In this document: one piece after another, positions 10,865 through 21,175 of the stretch | Numbering within the stretch: position 1 is the stretch's first letter | Layout of the letters: each line of letters opens with the position of its first letter | Assembly: GCA_001600355.1 (NCBI GenBank) | Contig: BCJU01000008.1 | Location: 28,082 to 92,081, forward strand | Length of the DNA stretch: 64,000 nt | Direction: 5' to 3' | Source: Meira nashicola | Taxonomy: Eukaryota; Basidiomycota; Exobasidiomycetes; Exobasidiales; Brachybasidiaceae | Program-made: the position numbers and the translations under genes | Notes under the pieces: generated by a model | Database searches by the model: none | What the model was told of the DNA's origin: nothing | Seen by the model: only the letters and a program-made list of their open reading frames with translations

Positions 10865-12418
10865 ATGACGGTATCAATTACCCGAGAAATGTTTATCAGC
10901 AAAGACAAACAAAGGTTTCTCCAAGCTTTACCGACAGTGCTTGGTCTCTGTATGACAATGTACATGCCATTTGCTGCTCGTAAAAGTTTGAAAGTTTGGC
11001 GTGCNTTACAGGTCTACGATGCCCAAAAACCTCCCAAGAAAGGTTTTACTGGGGAAAAAAGGATGTCAAGATTGGAACTGTTCTCAATTGTTTTCTGGTG
11101 TTTTTCGCCAAGTATCTTACTTTTGATCGCCTTCATTCCTGTTAAGGATGAAGCCAAATGGCCCATCTTTTCCGCTTTCCGTCTTTATATTCCCTTCATC
11201 TTTTTTGCTTATGTCCTTTCCTTTTCTTTATCGGACTTGTTTGCTCCTCTTATTCTGCCGATTCAACGTGTTGGACGTAAATTGGACGCAAAACTGGACA
11301 AAAAGACAAAACAAAAGAGCCCGGCAAACGTGACGATCACAAGAGACAGTACAACACGCAATCCTATGAATATCTTTTTCGTTTTGCTTAACATCATCAT
11401 TCCTGCCGCTATTGCTTATTTTTTCGCACATTCTACGGATTCGATCTTGATCGTTATTGTGACCGCGTTCGTAAGTGCATTTGTGTACTCTCGAAGTTTG
11501 ATCTTACCCGCGACATTTGGACACAACGTGTCTTTACGATCTCACGTCAGGTATCTTGTGATGATCTTCATCGCTACTATCTCATTCGTTGCAATTGTGA
11601 TTGCCATCGTAAACTCTGTCGACAATATAACGTCTTCGTCAATAAAATCTCCTGAAAAAGCTAAAGAAAGGGAAAAAGATTTGGACAATCGCGATCTGAT
11701 TATCGGTCAAATGATCTGCTTACTTTACTCGTCAATTTGGCCTTTGCACATGAGTTTGCCTGCTTTTTTGATGACCTTAGCTTATCGATTCGATATTGCA
11801 AACGAAGGNTTAAGTAAAGTTTCGGATGAGCAAAAGAAACAAGCNATTCGTGAATCAAAAGAAATGGCAAAACATTGTATGTCANTCANACACCCCGATC
11901 ATCCTTTTGACAATGTTGGACGTGTACCAATCTTGCTGGATTCAATCGCACTACGTTTTTCCGAAGAAGAGCCAAAATGTGCATTGCCAACCTTTATTGC
12001 AACCATGAAAGCAATGATCTCCGTCCAGTTTGCAAGCCTTTTCATCATTTGGGAGTTTNTNCCTTCATGGTTCAATGTATCTTATTTCGTTCGTTCAAAA
12101 GAAGCTCTGCTCGTATTCCCTTTGCCGTATTCATTCAATTTTGGCATTCTTTTTGCCTACTTTGTCATTGCACCGGTTATGCTCTTTTCTGTAGGGTATC
12201 ACGCCAAGCAAAGAGGTCAAACGTTCGCAGCCGGTTTACGCGCCCTTTGGACATACGAAGAGAAATGGCAAGCAAATTATCTCCAAACTAAGATCGATCA
12301 TCAGATTTATCTCATGGATACACGTGAAGAACTGGAAGGCAAAGAAGGAGAAGAGGAAACATTACTCGCTGATCACCTCAGAGATGACTTGGGTGACAGA
12401 CAAGCCACAACTGTTTAA
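10865..12418 (+). CDS. Polytopic membrane protein of unknown function, intact
   Basis: Single-exon frame of 517 residues from ATG 10865 (context CAAAATGACG); the open frame extends a little upstream without another ATG. About nine hydrophobic spans are visible, for example LELFSIVFWCFSPSILLLIA, NIFFVLLNIIIPAAIAYFFA, YLVMIFIATISFVAIVIAIV and FGILFAYFVIAPVMLFSVGY. A charged loop (SPEKAKEREKDLDNR) and an acidic tail (REELEGKEGEEETLLAD) flank them. Five ambiguous codons come from N but none breaks the frame. I looked for signal-peptide-peptidase, transporter and GPCR motifs and found none. Intactness among so many broken neighbours suggests it is expressed. Confidence 0.8.
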   Translation: MTVSITREMFISKDKQRFLQALPTVLGLCMTMYMPFAARKSLKVWRXLQVYDAQKPPKKGFTGEKRMSRLELFSIVFWCFSPSILLLIAFIPVKDEAKWPIFSAFRLYIPFIFFAYVLSFSLSDLFAPLILPIQRVGRKLDAKLDKKTKQKSPANVTITRDSTTRNPMNIFFVLLNIIIPAAIAYFFAHSTDSILIVIVTAFVSAFVYSRSLILPATFGHNVSLRSHVRYLVMIFIATISFVAIVIAIVNSVDNITSSSIKSPEKAKEREKDLDNRDLIIGQMICLLYSSIWPLHMSLPAFLMTLAYRFDIANEXLSKVSDEQKKQXIRESKEMAKHCMSXXHPDHPFDNVGRVPILLDSIALRFSEEEPKCALPTFIATMKAMISVQFASLFIIWEFXPSWFNVSYFVRSKEALLVFPLPYSFNFGILFAYFVIAPVMLFSVGYHAKQRGQTFAAGLRALWTYEEKWQANYLQTKIDHQIYLMDTREELEGKEGEEETLLADHLRDDLGDRQATTV

Positions 12419-14006
12419 GCAACGATTCGATTCGCTCGTACTTCTCAACACGACTGTACAAACACATCAAATAATTTGCTCAGTACACTTTTGCTTCTCT
12501 TATCGTGTTGAAGTATGTCATAGCCTTGAGGACATCGTATCACTTGTGCACCGCGTTTAAGCGTGGCGAAGTGTTTGGTACTAAGCCAAGATGCTTCTTA
12601 TCTGCACTTACGTGCAGCCTGCAAAACCTCGTGAAGTCGTACTGCTTTGACCATAATACCATCAAAATTTAGCCCTGACATGATAAGTATAGAGCCGGAA
12701 TCTTGCGACGATACAAATCTTTCTTGCTTCTGCCATTCTACCCTTGGCACGTGTTATGCGGGAAAGAGTCTAGACATTAAAAGAGACAAGTCAGGTATAG
12801 TACTTATCATTAGAAATATAGGAAGTCACAAGAGCAGCAGTACGCACTCAACAGCATCGTTAGTTGCGGTCAGAAGGAATGCGAGATACATGCAGTTCCT
12901 TCAATACGTATTGGATTCATCCTCTTCATAATCTGTTTGACTTGCTCATCCAGTATTCAGCACAACAACAACAACAACAACAACAGCTATAACAGTAATT
13001 TTAAGAGAGTCAAAAGCAATCTAAATGATATGGGAAAGTGTGACTTCCTTCCATCTGTTTCCATCTATTTTGTATCTCACCATTTGCAATAGATGGGATT
13101 TTGCCATCTGTAAATCACGCAAGAATACATTTATTGCAGCATAAATCATTGAATGGGAAATTTCTTTCAGTCAGGTGTTGTGCAAATCTTGAATAAACTT
13201 CATGTGTTAATGTAATCGAATAAATTTATTCTGCCTTTTTTCTCAAGAGAAGACAGTTGACATTCAAATCTGCCTTGACAATAGAATCCTTTTTAAAAAA
13301 CCATACGCATGGCAAGTGCTTATTTTGGCTGGCGTACAAATTATGGATGTGGGCACAGGCCTTTCTCAGAGGAGATTTGCAGGATATCGGGGCAGTGTCA
13401 TTTCTTCAGAAGATGAAACAGTGAAAAGCCCGCGGAAATGAAGACAGCTGCTCTAGAGGGAATCAACTCTTCTTGCGATCTTATAGTGATGCGAATCACA
13501 TGCTTGAAGAAAGCACACCTTTGGCCAATCTCTTCTCTGCTCGCTTGCTGGCCCTGGCCTATCTGTATTTTGCTTGCAAACAAGCTTTGACACATGTATT
13601 CCCATCATGCAAAAAGACAGAAAAGGTCCGAATCCAAGAAAATGCTCACACGCATAAAGCCGGTGACCAAAGCACATCCCAATCTAGATTGCTTTGGATG
13701 ATAAAAACACAACATGAATACGAAATACGATCAGAGCAAAATACAAGAGATATCAGTAAAGATGCCATATTAGAGCTGAGGAAAGAGGTTGAATTTGTGA
13801 GACGATGAAGACCTGTCAAAGAATTTGAAATCGAAGTTGTCCTTGACGAATCAAGGGAGGTGAAAAATGAAGCGACCGTTCATTGACTCACTTTCGTAAA
13901 TTTAGAGTGATGTTTGCCCTGGACCTACTAACAGAATCCTATTTCACATTACCATGTAAGAACTGAGAAGACACGGGGTCTGTATCCCTCTTACCGTCTT
14001 ACTACA
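12419..14006. other. Mostly non-coding stretch between membrane protein and GATA gene
   Basis: Holds a CAA microsatellite and two short frames of doubtful value: 12680-12931 (+, 83 residues, starts MISIEPESCDDTN) and 13500-13808 (+, ends DAILELRKEVEFVRR). Neither has a recognisable domain or clear start context. Confidence 0.35.
12961..12985. repeat. (CAA)n microsatellite
   Basis: About eight CAA units in a row, in non-coding sequence. Confidence 0.9.
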
Positions 14007-15495
14007 TTAACTTTCACGACCTTGAACGGCTAATTGCAGTTCTGATAGACCATTTTCACGTTCGTCCGGCTTTATTTCATCCCTTCCTTTGGTTCGAGAT
14101 ACCCGGTGACGCTTTCCGTGAGTTGGGAATACTGTCTCGCCTTTTCGACATTGCTTAGCATACAACAGTCCGCAAGCATTACACAATGTTCTCGGACCGG
14201 TGGGACCATTTCGCCATTCAGGCGTCTCCTTTGACGAACAGCCTGAACAGCTTTGTTCTACCTCATCAAATCTTTTGCGCACCCTCCTCGGCTTCGCTCG
14301 CAAAGCCTTTCTTTGATCAGCGAGGAAAAAAATTAGCGTACCTGAATGCTCATATGCCTTGATTCGCTTCTCATTTTGGGCTGAAGAAGGGAGAGAAGTG
14401 AATTGGTCGTCATGTATTGACATGGCATACCCTATAGAAGCTCTCCTGGCGATTCCTATTCCTCTTTCATCAAGTTTATATCGGCTTTGATTAAATTTGT
14501 GTTCGGGAAAGTACTTTCCTTGCTGCTGTGTAGCAGGATCAGGTCTCACAAAGTCCGCCTGAGATTGGCGCAGTATTACCAAGCGCTACTTGTGAGTATG
14601 AGACATTCTCTCTTCGGCACATCGCAAGCAGAGTAGTAGACGGGCCTCGACGTTGTCGATGTGAATCAGAATACGAGGAAAGCGATTTTTCTCGAAGAGA
14701 AGCCTTGCAAAAGCTGCTTGATCGAGCATGGATGCTTTGTTCTCGTTGAGTGAATCGGTCGTACAAATGATGTACATCCAATGCGAAATGATCAGCCGAA
14801 AAAACATCGCTTTCGGCTAGAACATCAATCTCACGATGCAAGTGCGAAGTCAAAGTTGCAATATCACCTCCACGAATTGAAGGTAGGAGGCGGGATCCTG
14901 CTGCTGATGCTTTAAATGGGAGACTTTCGAAACGCCTGCGTACTCTCACCATCACAGACCACAATTGATCGAAAAAATTCATGCTAGTCGAAGAAATTGA
15001 TGCCATCCTATACGGTTTTGTCGATGATTGAAATTGCGATATGCGCTGAGAAGGTGCTCGCAGAACGGAAGAAGACACAGGAGAAAGCTTGTTTGTGTAA
15101 TACGTATCCGAGTCGATCCTCCTCGTAACAGGAGGATTCGGAAATTGAAGTGATGTGTTGTTGGCATATGTAGGACAGTCCAATGCTGAAGTGCGTGCCC
15201 TGGGATAAATGTTGGATGAATGTGTGGCTGATCCCATTGATGAGGAGAGATACGCTGGCGAAGAAATACGTTCTTTGTTTGGCGCAAAATACGATTTGTC
15301 ACGCGAATGTAAGATTTCTTGTTTTTTGGGAAAACAAAACGGTCGATCATAAGCGCCGTGATCAGACAGTGCGCGTCCGTGCATGTGGTGCGGATCCACT
15401 TGTCCATTCATACCTGGTCTCTCTAGTCCGGCCCGTCCGACCCCTTCTCTTCTTCCGATCGGAAAGCGGGGAGGCCCATCACGATACGCCCACAT
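14007..15495 (-). CDS. GATA-type zinc-finger transcription factor 1
   Basis: Two exons. Exon 1 runs 15495-14590 from ATG ([18 protein letters not shown]). The frame is open upstream, and another ATG at 15635 in a different frame could be an upstream exon. The intron starts GTAGCG at 14589 and ends either at 14559 (31 bp) or at 14526 (64 bp, more usual); both keep frame, giving about 474-485 residues. The single finger near the C-terminus is C-x2-C-x18-C-x2-[21 protein letters not shown] followed by [12 protein letters not shown], then a basic tail. GATA proteins bind GATA sites and regulate nitrogen, light, iron or development; which applies here cannot be read from sequence. The N-terminal 400 residues are Ser-rich. 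Confidence 0.8.
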
Positions 15496-15692
15496 TTCGG
15501 ATGGCTCACCGCGCAATTCCGGATTGAATCATCTGTCCTCGTTTTTGGTCCTTGAGTCAACGTCCATATATGCTTATCGATTGTTGTTGAAGGTGTATAC
15601 CGAGGATTTACATGCGCATTCAAATCTGGAAGCATGATTGTCAGTGCTTGTAAGGGGCCGTAGGCACAGGTGGTGTCATTGAGGGGTTGTAA

Positions 15693-15992
15693 TCAAACCG
15701 TAGATACGTCCCGGATGACAATGTTTATCGAATTTATCGAACCGAAAGTATTTCTTCCCTGCTTGTTGTAGAAAACAATCTTCCATAGATCAGCAAAAGA
15801 AAATAGAATGATCTCTGTCATCCATAAAAGCAGTTGAAATATCTTGCGTCCGAGTTGCTTCTGATGATAACTGAATTGCAAAAGCTTACAAAATTGATTA
15901 TCAGTGGCTTGTCTTTTTAAGTGATCAGAGAAGCGCTCCAAAGAATCAAACACCGAAATCGTGGTATCAATCGGAAAAGTAGCCGTTGTCAT
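15693..15992 (-). CDS. Short unknown frame downstream of GATA 2
   Basis: ATG at 15992, 99 residues. It overlaps the last 26 bp of the GATA 2 coding region in another frame. The text LERFSDHLKRQATDNQFCKL and FQLLLWMTEIILFSFADLWK reads like a helical protein, but no family is recognised and chance cannot be ruled out. A peroxin-11 resemblance was considered and is too weak to call. Confidence 0.2.
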   Translation of the reverse strand: MTTATFPIDTTISVFDSLERFSDHLKRQATDNQFCKLLQFSYHQKQLGRKIFQLLLWMTEIILFSFADLWKIVFYNKQGRNTFGSINSINIVIRDVSTV

Positions 15993-17124
15993 GCCGCAAT
16001 TTGCTTCTCAATTCTTCGAAAGAGACGCTAGCTGCATCACTTTCCTGTGCGCGCTTCTTCTTGCGAAGCGTCTTCGCATAGAAGAGTCCGCAAGCATTGC
16101 ATAAAGTTCTTGGTCCGTTTGGGCCACGTCGCCATTCAGGAGTGCTATTAGCACTACACAAGAGGCAGTATCTAGGACCAGGAGCTCGTGAACGCTTGCT
16201 GTACTTTGATACTGGCCGGTCATCAAAAGCATACTTCACACAATCAAGTTTTCCTTGCGTAGAGCCAGAGGTTTTCTGATCGGCATGTACTCTGGTCGGA
16301 ATAGGAACTTGGCGACGGAAAGTTCCCGGAAGATGCAAAAAGTCATGTTGAGAGAGAGGAGGCAAGGGAAAAGGTTGTGTTCTCTTTCCGTCGATGGGTC
16401 CCAGCCATGAAAAAGAAGGCACCTCTGGAAGAGAATGTGGTGGGAAACGCGGGTGGGATGAAGCATACATCTTCACATCTTGAGCTTGCGTCAATCTGGA
16501 ACTAGTACCCAGGTTCAATCGTGTATGAGAACTCAACTCAGCGATCCTCAAATCTTTTTGCGAGAGAGGAGTGAAAGGAGCTCCTGCTTGTGACAACGAG
16601 AACTGCTGATACACTGATGGTAGTACCGTATTGGCAGTTGTCTCGCGATGATATTTGCGATAAGACGAAGAATACGGATTCCCTCTACTCTCATTACAAC
16701 GAAAGTTGCTGAGGGGAGATCTGCACTGATAGTAGTTAGCTGATTTGTCAATGTCGAACAAATGCACATTGAGCGAATAGTCTTGCTGATCATGCCTCCG
16801 CGTGATAATTTGATCGGTCGAGTCCCGGTTTCGAGGATTGCAGGGATATTCTTGATGGAGGTCGTAAGTTGGAATCGGTCTTTCTGATCGTGAGCTATGT
16901 CTGTTCCGATCGTCCGGTGCAAAAGGTGCTGACGGAACGTTTGAAATTATATTACTAACTACAGAAAGCAACATATGTTTTCGTGCTTGGTTAGTCCGCT
17001 TACTGTTTCTGCAGCATTTGCGGTACTCACTGGTAACTTCACTTGGCTCGGGAGCGATTCTAGGCGTCAGAATCTGAGGTACCACTGTATTTGACCCTCG
17101 TGACGCTTTTCCAATCTCCGCCAT
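15967..17124 (-). CDS. GATA-type zinc-finger transcription factor 2
   Basis: Single exon, 385 residues from the first ATG (MAEIGKASRGSNTVVPQI); upstream codons are open but lack ATG. The finger at about residues 320-345 is C-x2-C-x18-C-x2-C: CLLCSANSTPEWRRGPNGPR followed by [19 protein letters not shown]. It shares the [20 protein letters not shown] core with GATA 1, so the two are probably paralogues. The rest is Ser/Pro/Asn-rich and low in hydrophobic residues, as expected for an activation region. It lies 0.6 kb from GATA 1 in the same orientation. Confidence 0.85.
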   Translation of the reverse strand: MAEIGKASRGSNTVVPQILTPRIAPEPSEVTSEYRKCCRNSKRTNQARKHMLLSVVSNIISNVPSAPFAPDDRNRHSSRSERPIPTYDLHQEYPCNPRNRDSTDQIITRRHDQQDYSLNVHLFDIDKSANYYQCRSPLSNFRCNESRGNPYSSSYRKYHRETTANTVLPSVYQQFSLSQAGAPFTPLSQKDLRIAELSSHTRLNLGTSSRLTQAQDVKMYASSHPRFPPHSLPEVPSFSWLGPIDGKRTQPFPLPPLSQHDFLHLPGTFRRQVPIPTRVHADQKTSGSTQGKLDCVKYAFDDRPVSKYSKRSRAPGPRYCLLCSANSTPEWRRGPNGPRTLCNACGLFYAKTLRKKKRAQESDAASVSFEELRSKLRHDNGYFSD

Positions 17125-17225
17125 CTTCTCATCTGAATATGTAGTATTATTGATGCAAGAGCTGTTAAAGGCTTCTCGGGAACACAAACAGGAATTTTGT
17201 TGAGATTGTTCAATTCTTCGATGAT

Positions 17226-17651
17226 CTACAATAAGGATTGGCCCTTTGACTCACCCTGCGACTTTTCGATCTTTTCAAAAAGAATCCTAAAGTTATATAG
17301 CGCAGAATCTAGCTCTTTACTGCTAGGCATGACGCTGCATCTATGAATTTTCGACATAAAAATAGCTAGACCGCCTGCTAAATCTCGAACTTCCAGATTT
17401 TCAGAAAGCGGGCAGACGGGTGTATGGTCGAGGAAGATTGCTTCGTGTAGCTCTTTCTGCGTTCGCTTCTCACATCCGTCTCGCTGCATTCTCTCTGGCA
17501 GCTGTATTAACAGTCTATAGTTTGTAAGAATTTCTGTATTCTTTGTCGGTCCGAGAATGTGATGGATTGATACCAAGAACATTAATGATCTTTTCCTGTG
17601 GGATGTAAGGATGACCGATGCTAGACACAACGTTAAATAAGCAAATTTCAT
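17226..17651 (-). CDS. Candidate secreted protein, 141 residues
   Basis: ATG at 17651 opens MKFAYLTLCLASVILTSHRK, a good signal peptide. The mature part is mixed helical (ENLEVRDLAGGLAIFMSKIH, SALYNFRILFEKIEKSQGES) with three cysteines, ending at 17226 just upstream of GATA 2, same strand. No domain is recognised. Small size and signal peptide fit an effector-like or cell-wall protein. The signal-to-mature junction is continuous, so no intron is needed. Confidence 0.5.
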   Translation of the reverse strand: MKFAYLTLCLASVILTSHRKRSLMFLVSIHHILGPTKNTEILTNYRLLIQLPERMQRDGCEKRTQKELHEAIFLDHTPVCPLSENLEVRDLAGGLAIFMSKIHRCSVMPSSKELDSALYNFRILFEKIEKSQGESKGQSLL

Positions 17652-17684
17652 CAGGCACTCCTTTCTTTTGCGGATTTCCAGCAT

Positions 17685-18418
17685 ATCCTACTGCGCAAAG
17701 AAAGACGAAAGCGAAAAAGCGGCTCGGTCGATGTTTCTCACGATTTTCTTTTAGAGAACACAGAGAGCTTTGAACCTTTCTCGAGCTAAAAAAATCTATT
17801 TGGGAGTCACGCCACAGTTCACCGCGCAACTTTTTTTCGTTCGATTCGGCGGCGCTATGCTAAAATTGAATAGATCTAAAGATTTTGGGTGCGCCACTGC
17901 TGCACGCATTTTCATTCGCGTCAAAGGACAGAGGCGGAACACTAGTTTGTCTTGCGTGTTTTTCAGTCACGATTGGCAGATTCAGACTTTTGAGCAACTT
18001 TGCAACTCAGTGTGGATGTGTCTAGATTTCTCAAATGANATGCATTTTTTAGGCGCAGTGAATTACTAAAATGGCGATCCCGCGACGAAATGCAAACTTC
18101 CGCTAAAAACTAGCCAGTTTTGATACTAACTTTCGGAATAGACAACCTTGAGTTACTCCTCATGATGCTTCTGTAACTGAGTCTGGATTGTTTTTATTGT
18201 TATTCTGCTGTATGAAACCTCTGTCGACATTGCATTACTTGATGAACAACGCGGTCAGTGAAATATATATTGAATTCAGCCTCGATCTTTCACAAGCCAT
18301 AAATATTTCCAACACATTATCATCACAATCGAAGCTGCGCTCGGGTGACTTTCTCAAATAAATTGCACAAAGTGTCTCTGTGACACCACTTGACTGCGAT
18401 TTTTATCAATCAATAGAA
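17685..18418. other. Intergenic stretch
   Basis: No convincing gene. Short frames at 17770-18069 (+) lack domains. AT-rich toward the right end. Confidence 0.4.
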
Positions 18419-18577
18419 ATGACAGATCCATCAGGTGGGATGAAAGTACAGTTGCAACTGCCTAATCGCAAAGTATCCACAGCATCAACGTCTATACCAA
18501 CAGTCCCCGTCTCGAATGAAGAGTCGGAATTTCATCGTCTTCTTTACTTATACATACACGATTATCGCTTGAAATAA
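18419..18577 (+). CDS. Possible first exon of an unknown gene
   Basis: ATG at 18419 starts MTDPSGGMKVQLQLPNRKVS and continues for 52 codons (EESEFHRLLYLYIHDYRLK). The text reads as protein. It may be the 5' exon of the frame at 18677-19210, but I could not find a splice pair that joins them cleanly. Confidence 0.25.
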   Translation: MTDPSGGMKVQLQLPNRKVSTASTSIPTVPVSNEESEFHRLLYLYIHDYRLK

Positions 18578-18676
18578 ATGTTTAAAAATGGCAAATACTA
18601 TCGTCAGCGAAACAGGAATACGAACGGACGAAGGTGTACCAGTCGACAGGGAGGATGAAAAAAGCCTCTTGTACGA

Positions 18677-19210
18677 ATGGTTTACAATGTTCTGGAAAAC
18701 TCTGCACAATCTCTGCAATCACAATCAAACAGTCGCGGTATTCCTTCACTCGATTACAACAGGGAAGGGAAAAAAATCTGTGAAGGGAACTGTGAAGAGA
18801 AACAAAACCATTTGATCGCAGCGTCTCTGGCCAAGGATCTTGCTGCTCATCAGCAAAACGAAACACTTGTCCACGCGGATAATCAATCTCAAAAATCGAA
18901 AGCCAGCATGAGAAAAAGTAATTTTGGACAGACAATTGAGCAGAGCCAAACATCAAACACGATTTATACCACTTCCTCGGTAAAACGGAAGAAATACGAT
19001 CATCTCAAAGCTCTGAGCAAGACTCAAAAGGAAGAGGAAGCGATCTTCACACTTACTCCAATGATGTATTTGACGCAAGCAGACCGGGAACATTGCAGTC
19101 AACATTTTGGCGTTGTTTCTCCAAAACCTTTATCCACTGACCAATTTCTGAATCAAGATAAAACCTTTTGCACTTGGGGAGCGCCGAGCAAGGTCTGGAA
19201 TTCTTATTAG
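18677..19210 (+). CDS. Unknown protein, 177 residues
   Basis: ATG at 18677 to a stop at 19208-19210. The sequence is rich in Ser, Gln, Lys and Asn (LAAHQQNETLVHADNQSQKS) with a more ordered C-terminal half (YDHLKALSKTQKEEEAIFTL, QADREHCSQHFGVVSPKPLS). No membrane span or signal peptide. An alternative frame over 18588-18815 also reads plausibly (LYEWFTMFWKTLHNLCNHNQ), which suggests unresolved introns or a frameshift. Family unknown. Confidence 0.35.
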   Translation: MVYNVLENSAQSLQSQSNSRGIPSLDYNREGKKICEGNCEEKQNHLIAASLAKDLAAHQQNETLVHADNQSQKSKASMRKSNFGQTIEQSQTSNTIYTTSSVKRKKYDHLKALSKTQKEEEAIFTLTPMMYLTQADREHCSQHFGVVSPKPLSTDQFLNQDKTFCTWGAPSKVWNSY

Positions 19211-20429
19211 GGAAAAGGGGATGTTGCTAGCCTTGCATATCATGAGGAACCTACTTTTTCTTGAACAAAAAAGCGATATGTCCCTTCGTGAAGAGGTATC
19301 AGTATGAGTTGACGTGCTGCTCCAAAATTATCAGTATTTTTCAGGGTTCATATTTGATGTGATTTAGAGTAATACGAAAACTATTTATCAATTTTCCCGA
19401 ATTCAAAGCTGGTTTTTTACATCAGTGACAAGTACCACATTCACTTAGACGTGGCCTCGGTCATATAATTGTAGAACTTAAAAACCTAATCCGCGACATT
19501 CTGACAAGCCGAGCAGAAGTTGAGTGGCTGTACTCATTTATAAAAACCTTCTGCGATATAATTTGATCAAATCTGGAGTCTTCTGATTACCAAAATAATT
19601 TCAATATTGGTGACTGACGCCGATAATTTACATAAATTAACCCGCTTGAGAAACGGCTTTACAGTTTAAGATTGATGAAAGTTTTGAATCTTCAATTAGG
19701 TAGGCACGTGTTTGACGAAAATACAAACTGGCAATGGCATCCATACCATCTTTGCCTGCTTCTTTATGTTGTTCTTGTTATTGCTGTTATGGTGGCGATG
19801 GCTTCGGGCCTAAGAATTTTGACTTTTCTGATAGTTATAGTAAAAAGCAAGACGCTATACCCATGTTTTTTCTCCTTTTAAAGCGGTGCAACGTAAGCAA
19901 CAATAGTAATTGACCTCTTCTTTTATCAATCCAATCGCTTATAGGAAAGGTAAGTGTATCAGTGAGTAACAAAGTCCCTGCAGGTGGCTTTACTTGGCTT
20001 GAGCGGATGATCAAATCTCAATTTCGCATTCTGGTGTAAGGCAGAAAAAGCTTCAGATAGCAAAATAAATACAGAAAAGAAGGGAATCTNCAATGATGTA
20101 GATCTATAGCATCGATTGAAAGATTGAGATACTCTTCAATACTGTGCTCGGTTTCCAGGATATACACAGTTTTCAGACTTGAGTGGTGACCTTGTAACAT
20201 CCAAAGCAACTCTACGAGTAATGTGCTTGATTTGCCTAGGTTGCATTATTCTGGTGGCTCGCACAATTGCATCTCTTTCCCTAAAAGTTGATGACTTTCA
20301 ACAATATGAAGATCATGTGCAAAATGTGATCATTGAGAGATGATTTGCGATTTGGATGATTAGATTAAGGGATACGAGCACGTTCAGGGACTTGTAAAAC
20401 CACAGGCTTTCGCGGGAGACTTGGGTTGA
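19211..20429. other. AT-rich stretch without a convincing gene
   Basis: One short hydrophobic frame (19672-19881, +) and one minus frame (20018-20209, no ATG) are present; neither has other support. Confidence 0.4.
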
Positions 20430-21010
20430 ATTACAAAGCAGCACCGTTTGAGATGTTTAAGAGTTGACCCTAACCCTAACCTCTCAAAAATTTCAGAATA
20501 CTAATGCAAAGCAGAAAAAAGATCNACAAAGCGTCATTCTTGGCTTATCGTCATTGATCGAGCCATTCATTATTCGCACTTGTCTGAAAATGAATGGATT
20601 GTACGACACCCAGATCTGATTCTTCAAAGCACCAATTTGCGTATGGATATCTTCCCTGCTTCCAGCCCTCCCCCTGATTGGACCAGTCTTAATCACTGAG
20701 CGACGAGGCTCATGAGGGATTCATTAGTGTGAAAAGATACGCGAAACAGTATGAAAAAATGTGTGATGAAGCAATATTACGAACTCTCTTTTTCTCTTAG
20801 CTTTCGAAAAGCAACCCATAAAATGCCAAAACTAAAATCGTAATTCAGATTCAGAAATGCGAGCGTGGAAGAAACAATGGCTGAAAGCTAGTAAAGGTTT
20901 TCCCTTGTTCTCAGAGGGATGGTCTAGTAAAGACTTAAGAAGGGGTATCACTCTTGTAGACAAAGACACGGTGTCTGCAGGTACGAATCAATGAGCTTCT
21001 ACGAGATCGT
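20430..21010 (+). repeat. tRNA-derived SINE-like repeat, copy 2
   Basis: Core from about 20780 matches copies 1 and 3: CTTAGCTTTCGAAAAGCAAC, ATGGCTGAAAGCTAGTAAAG, then the tRNA-like part GGGATGGTCTAGTAAAG (A box) and CTGCAGGTACGAATCAATG (B box) at 20976-20994. Upstream 20430-20470 also matches 6750-6795. The B box fits the RNA polymerase III consensus with one change. It runs directly into a fragment of the acidic repeat-family gene. Confidence 0.55.
20468..20481. repeat. Short telomere-like tract (CCCTAA)2CC
   Basis: CCCTAACCCTAACC lies exactly where this repeat copy stops matching copy 1. Two units is short and may be chance, but the motif is the common fungal telomere unit. Confidence 0.5.
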
Positions 21011-21175
21011 CTATGAATGTGACGTGCTTTTTTGTTATCGACAAATTTATCCTTTGGGAGACATGACAAAATCTTAACGCGATGCGATTGCAGGTACATC
21101 TAAAAGCCAGAAGAAAATGAATCCGTTCCGCAGATGATCTCACGCGCTGACGAAATAAGGAATTTTCCCAACGAT
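21011..21175 (-). pseudogene. Acidic repeat-family gene, copy 2, internal fragment
   Basis: DNA matches 2590-2750 and 44600-44750 (for example GCGATGCGATTGCAGGTACA and TCTAAAAGCCAGAAG). Only about 165 bp remain, with no usable frame. It ends at about 21175, where the receiver gene fragment begins. Confidence 0.55.

Noticed and set aside
10865..12418. Signal peptide peptidase identity
   Set aside because: The YD, GLGD and PAL motifs of that family are absent.
15693..15992. Peroxin-11-like protein
   Set aside because: Only a vague helical resemblance; no conserved motif could be aligned.
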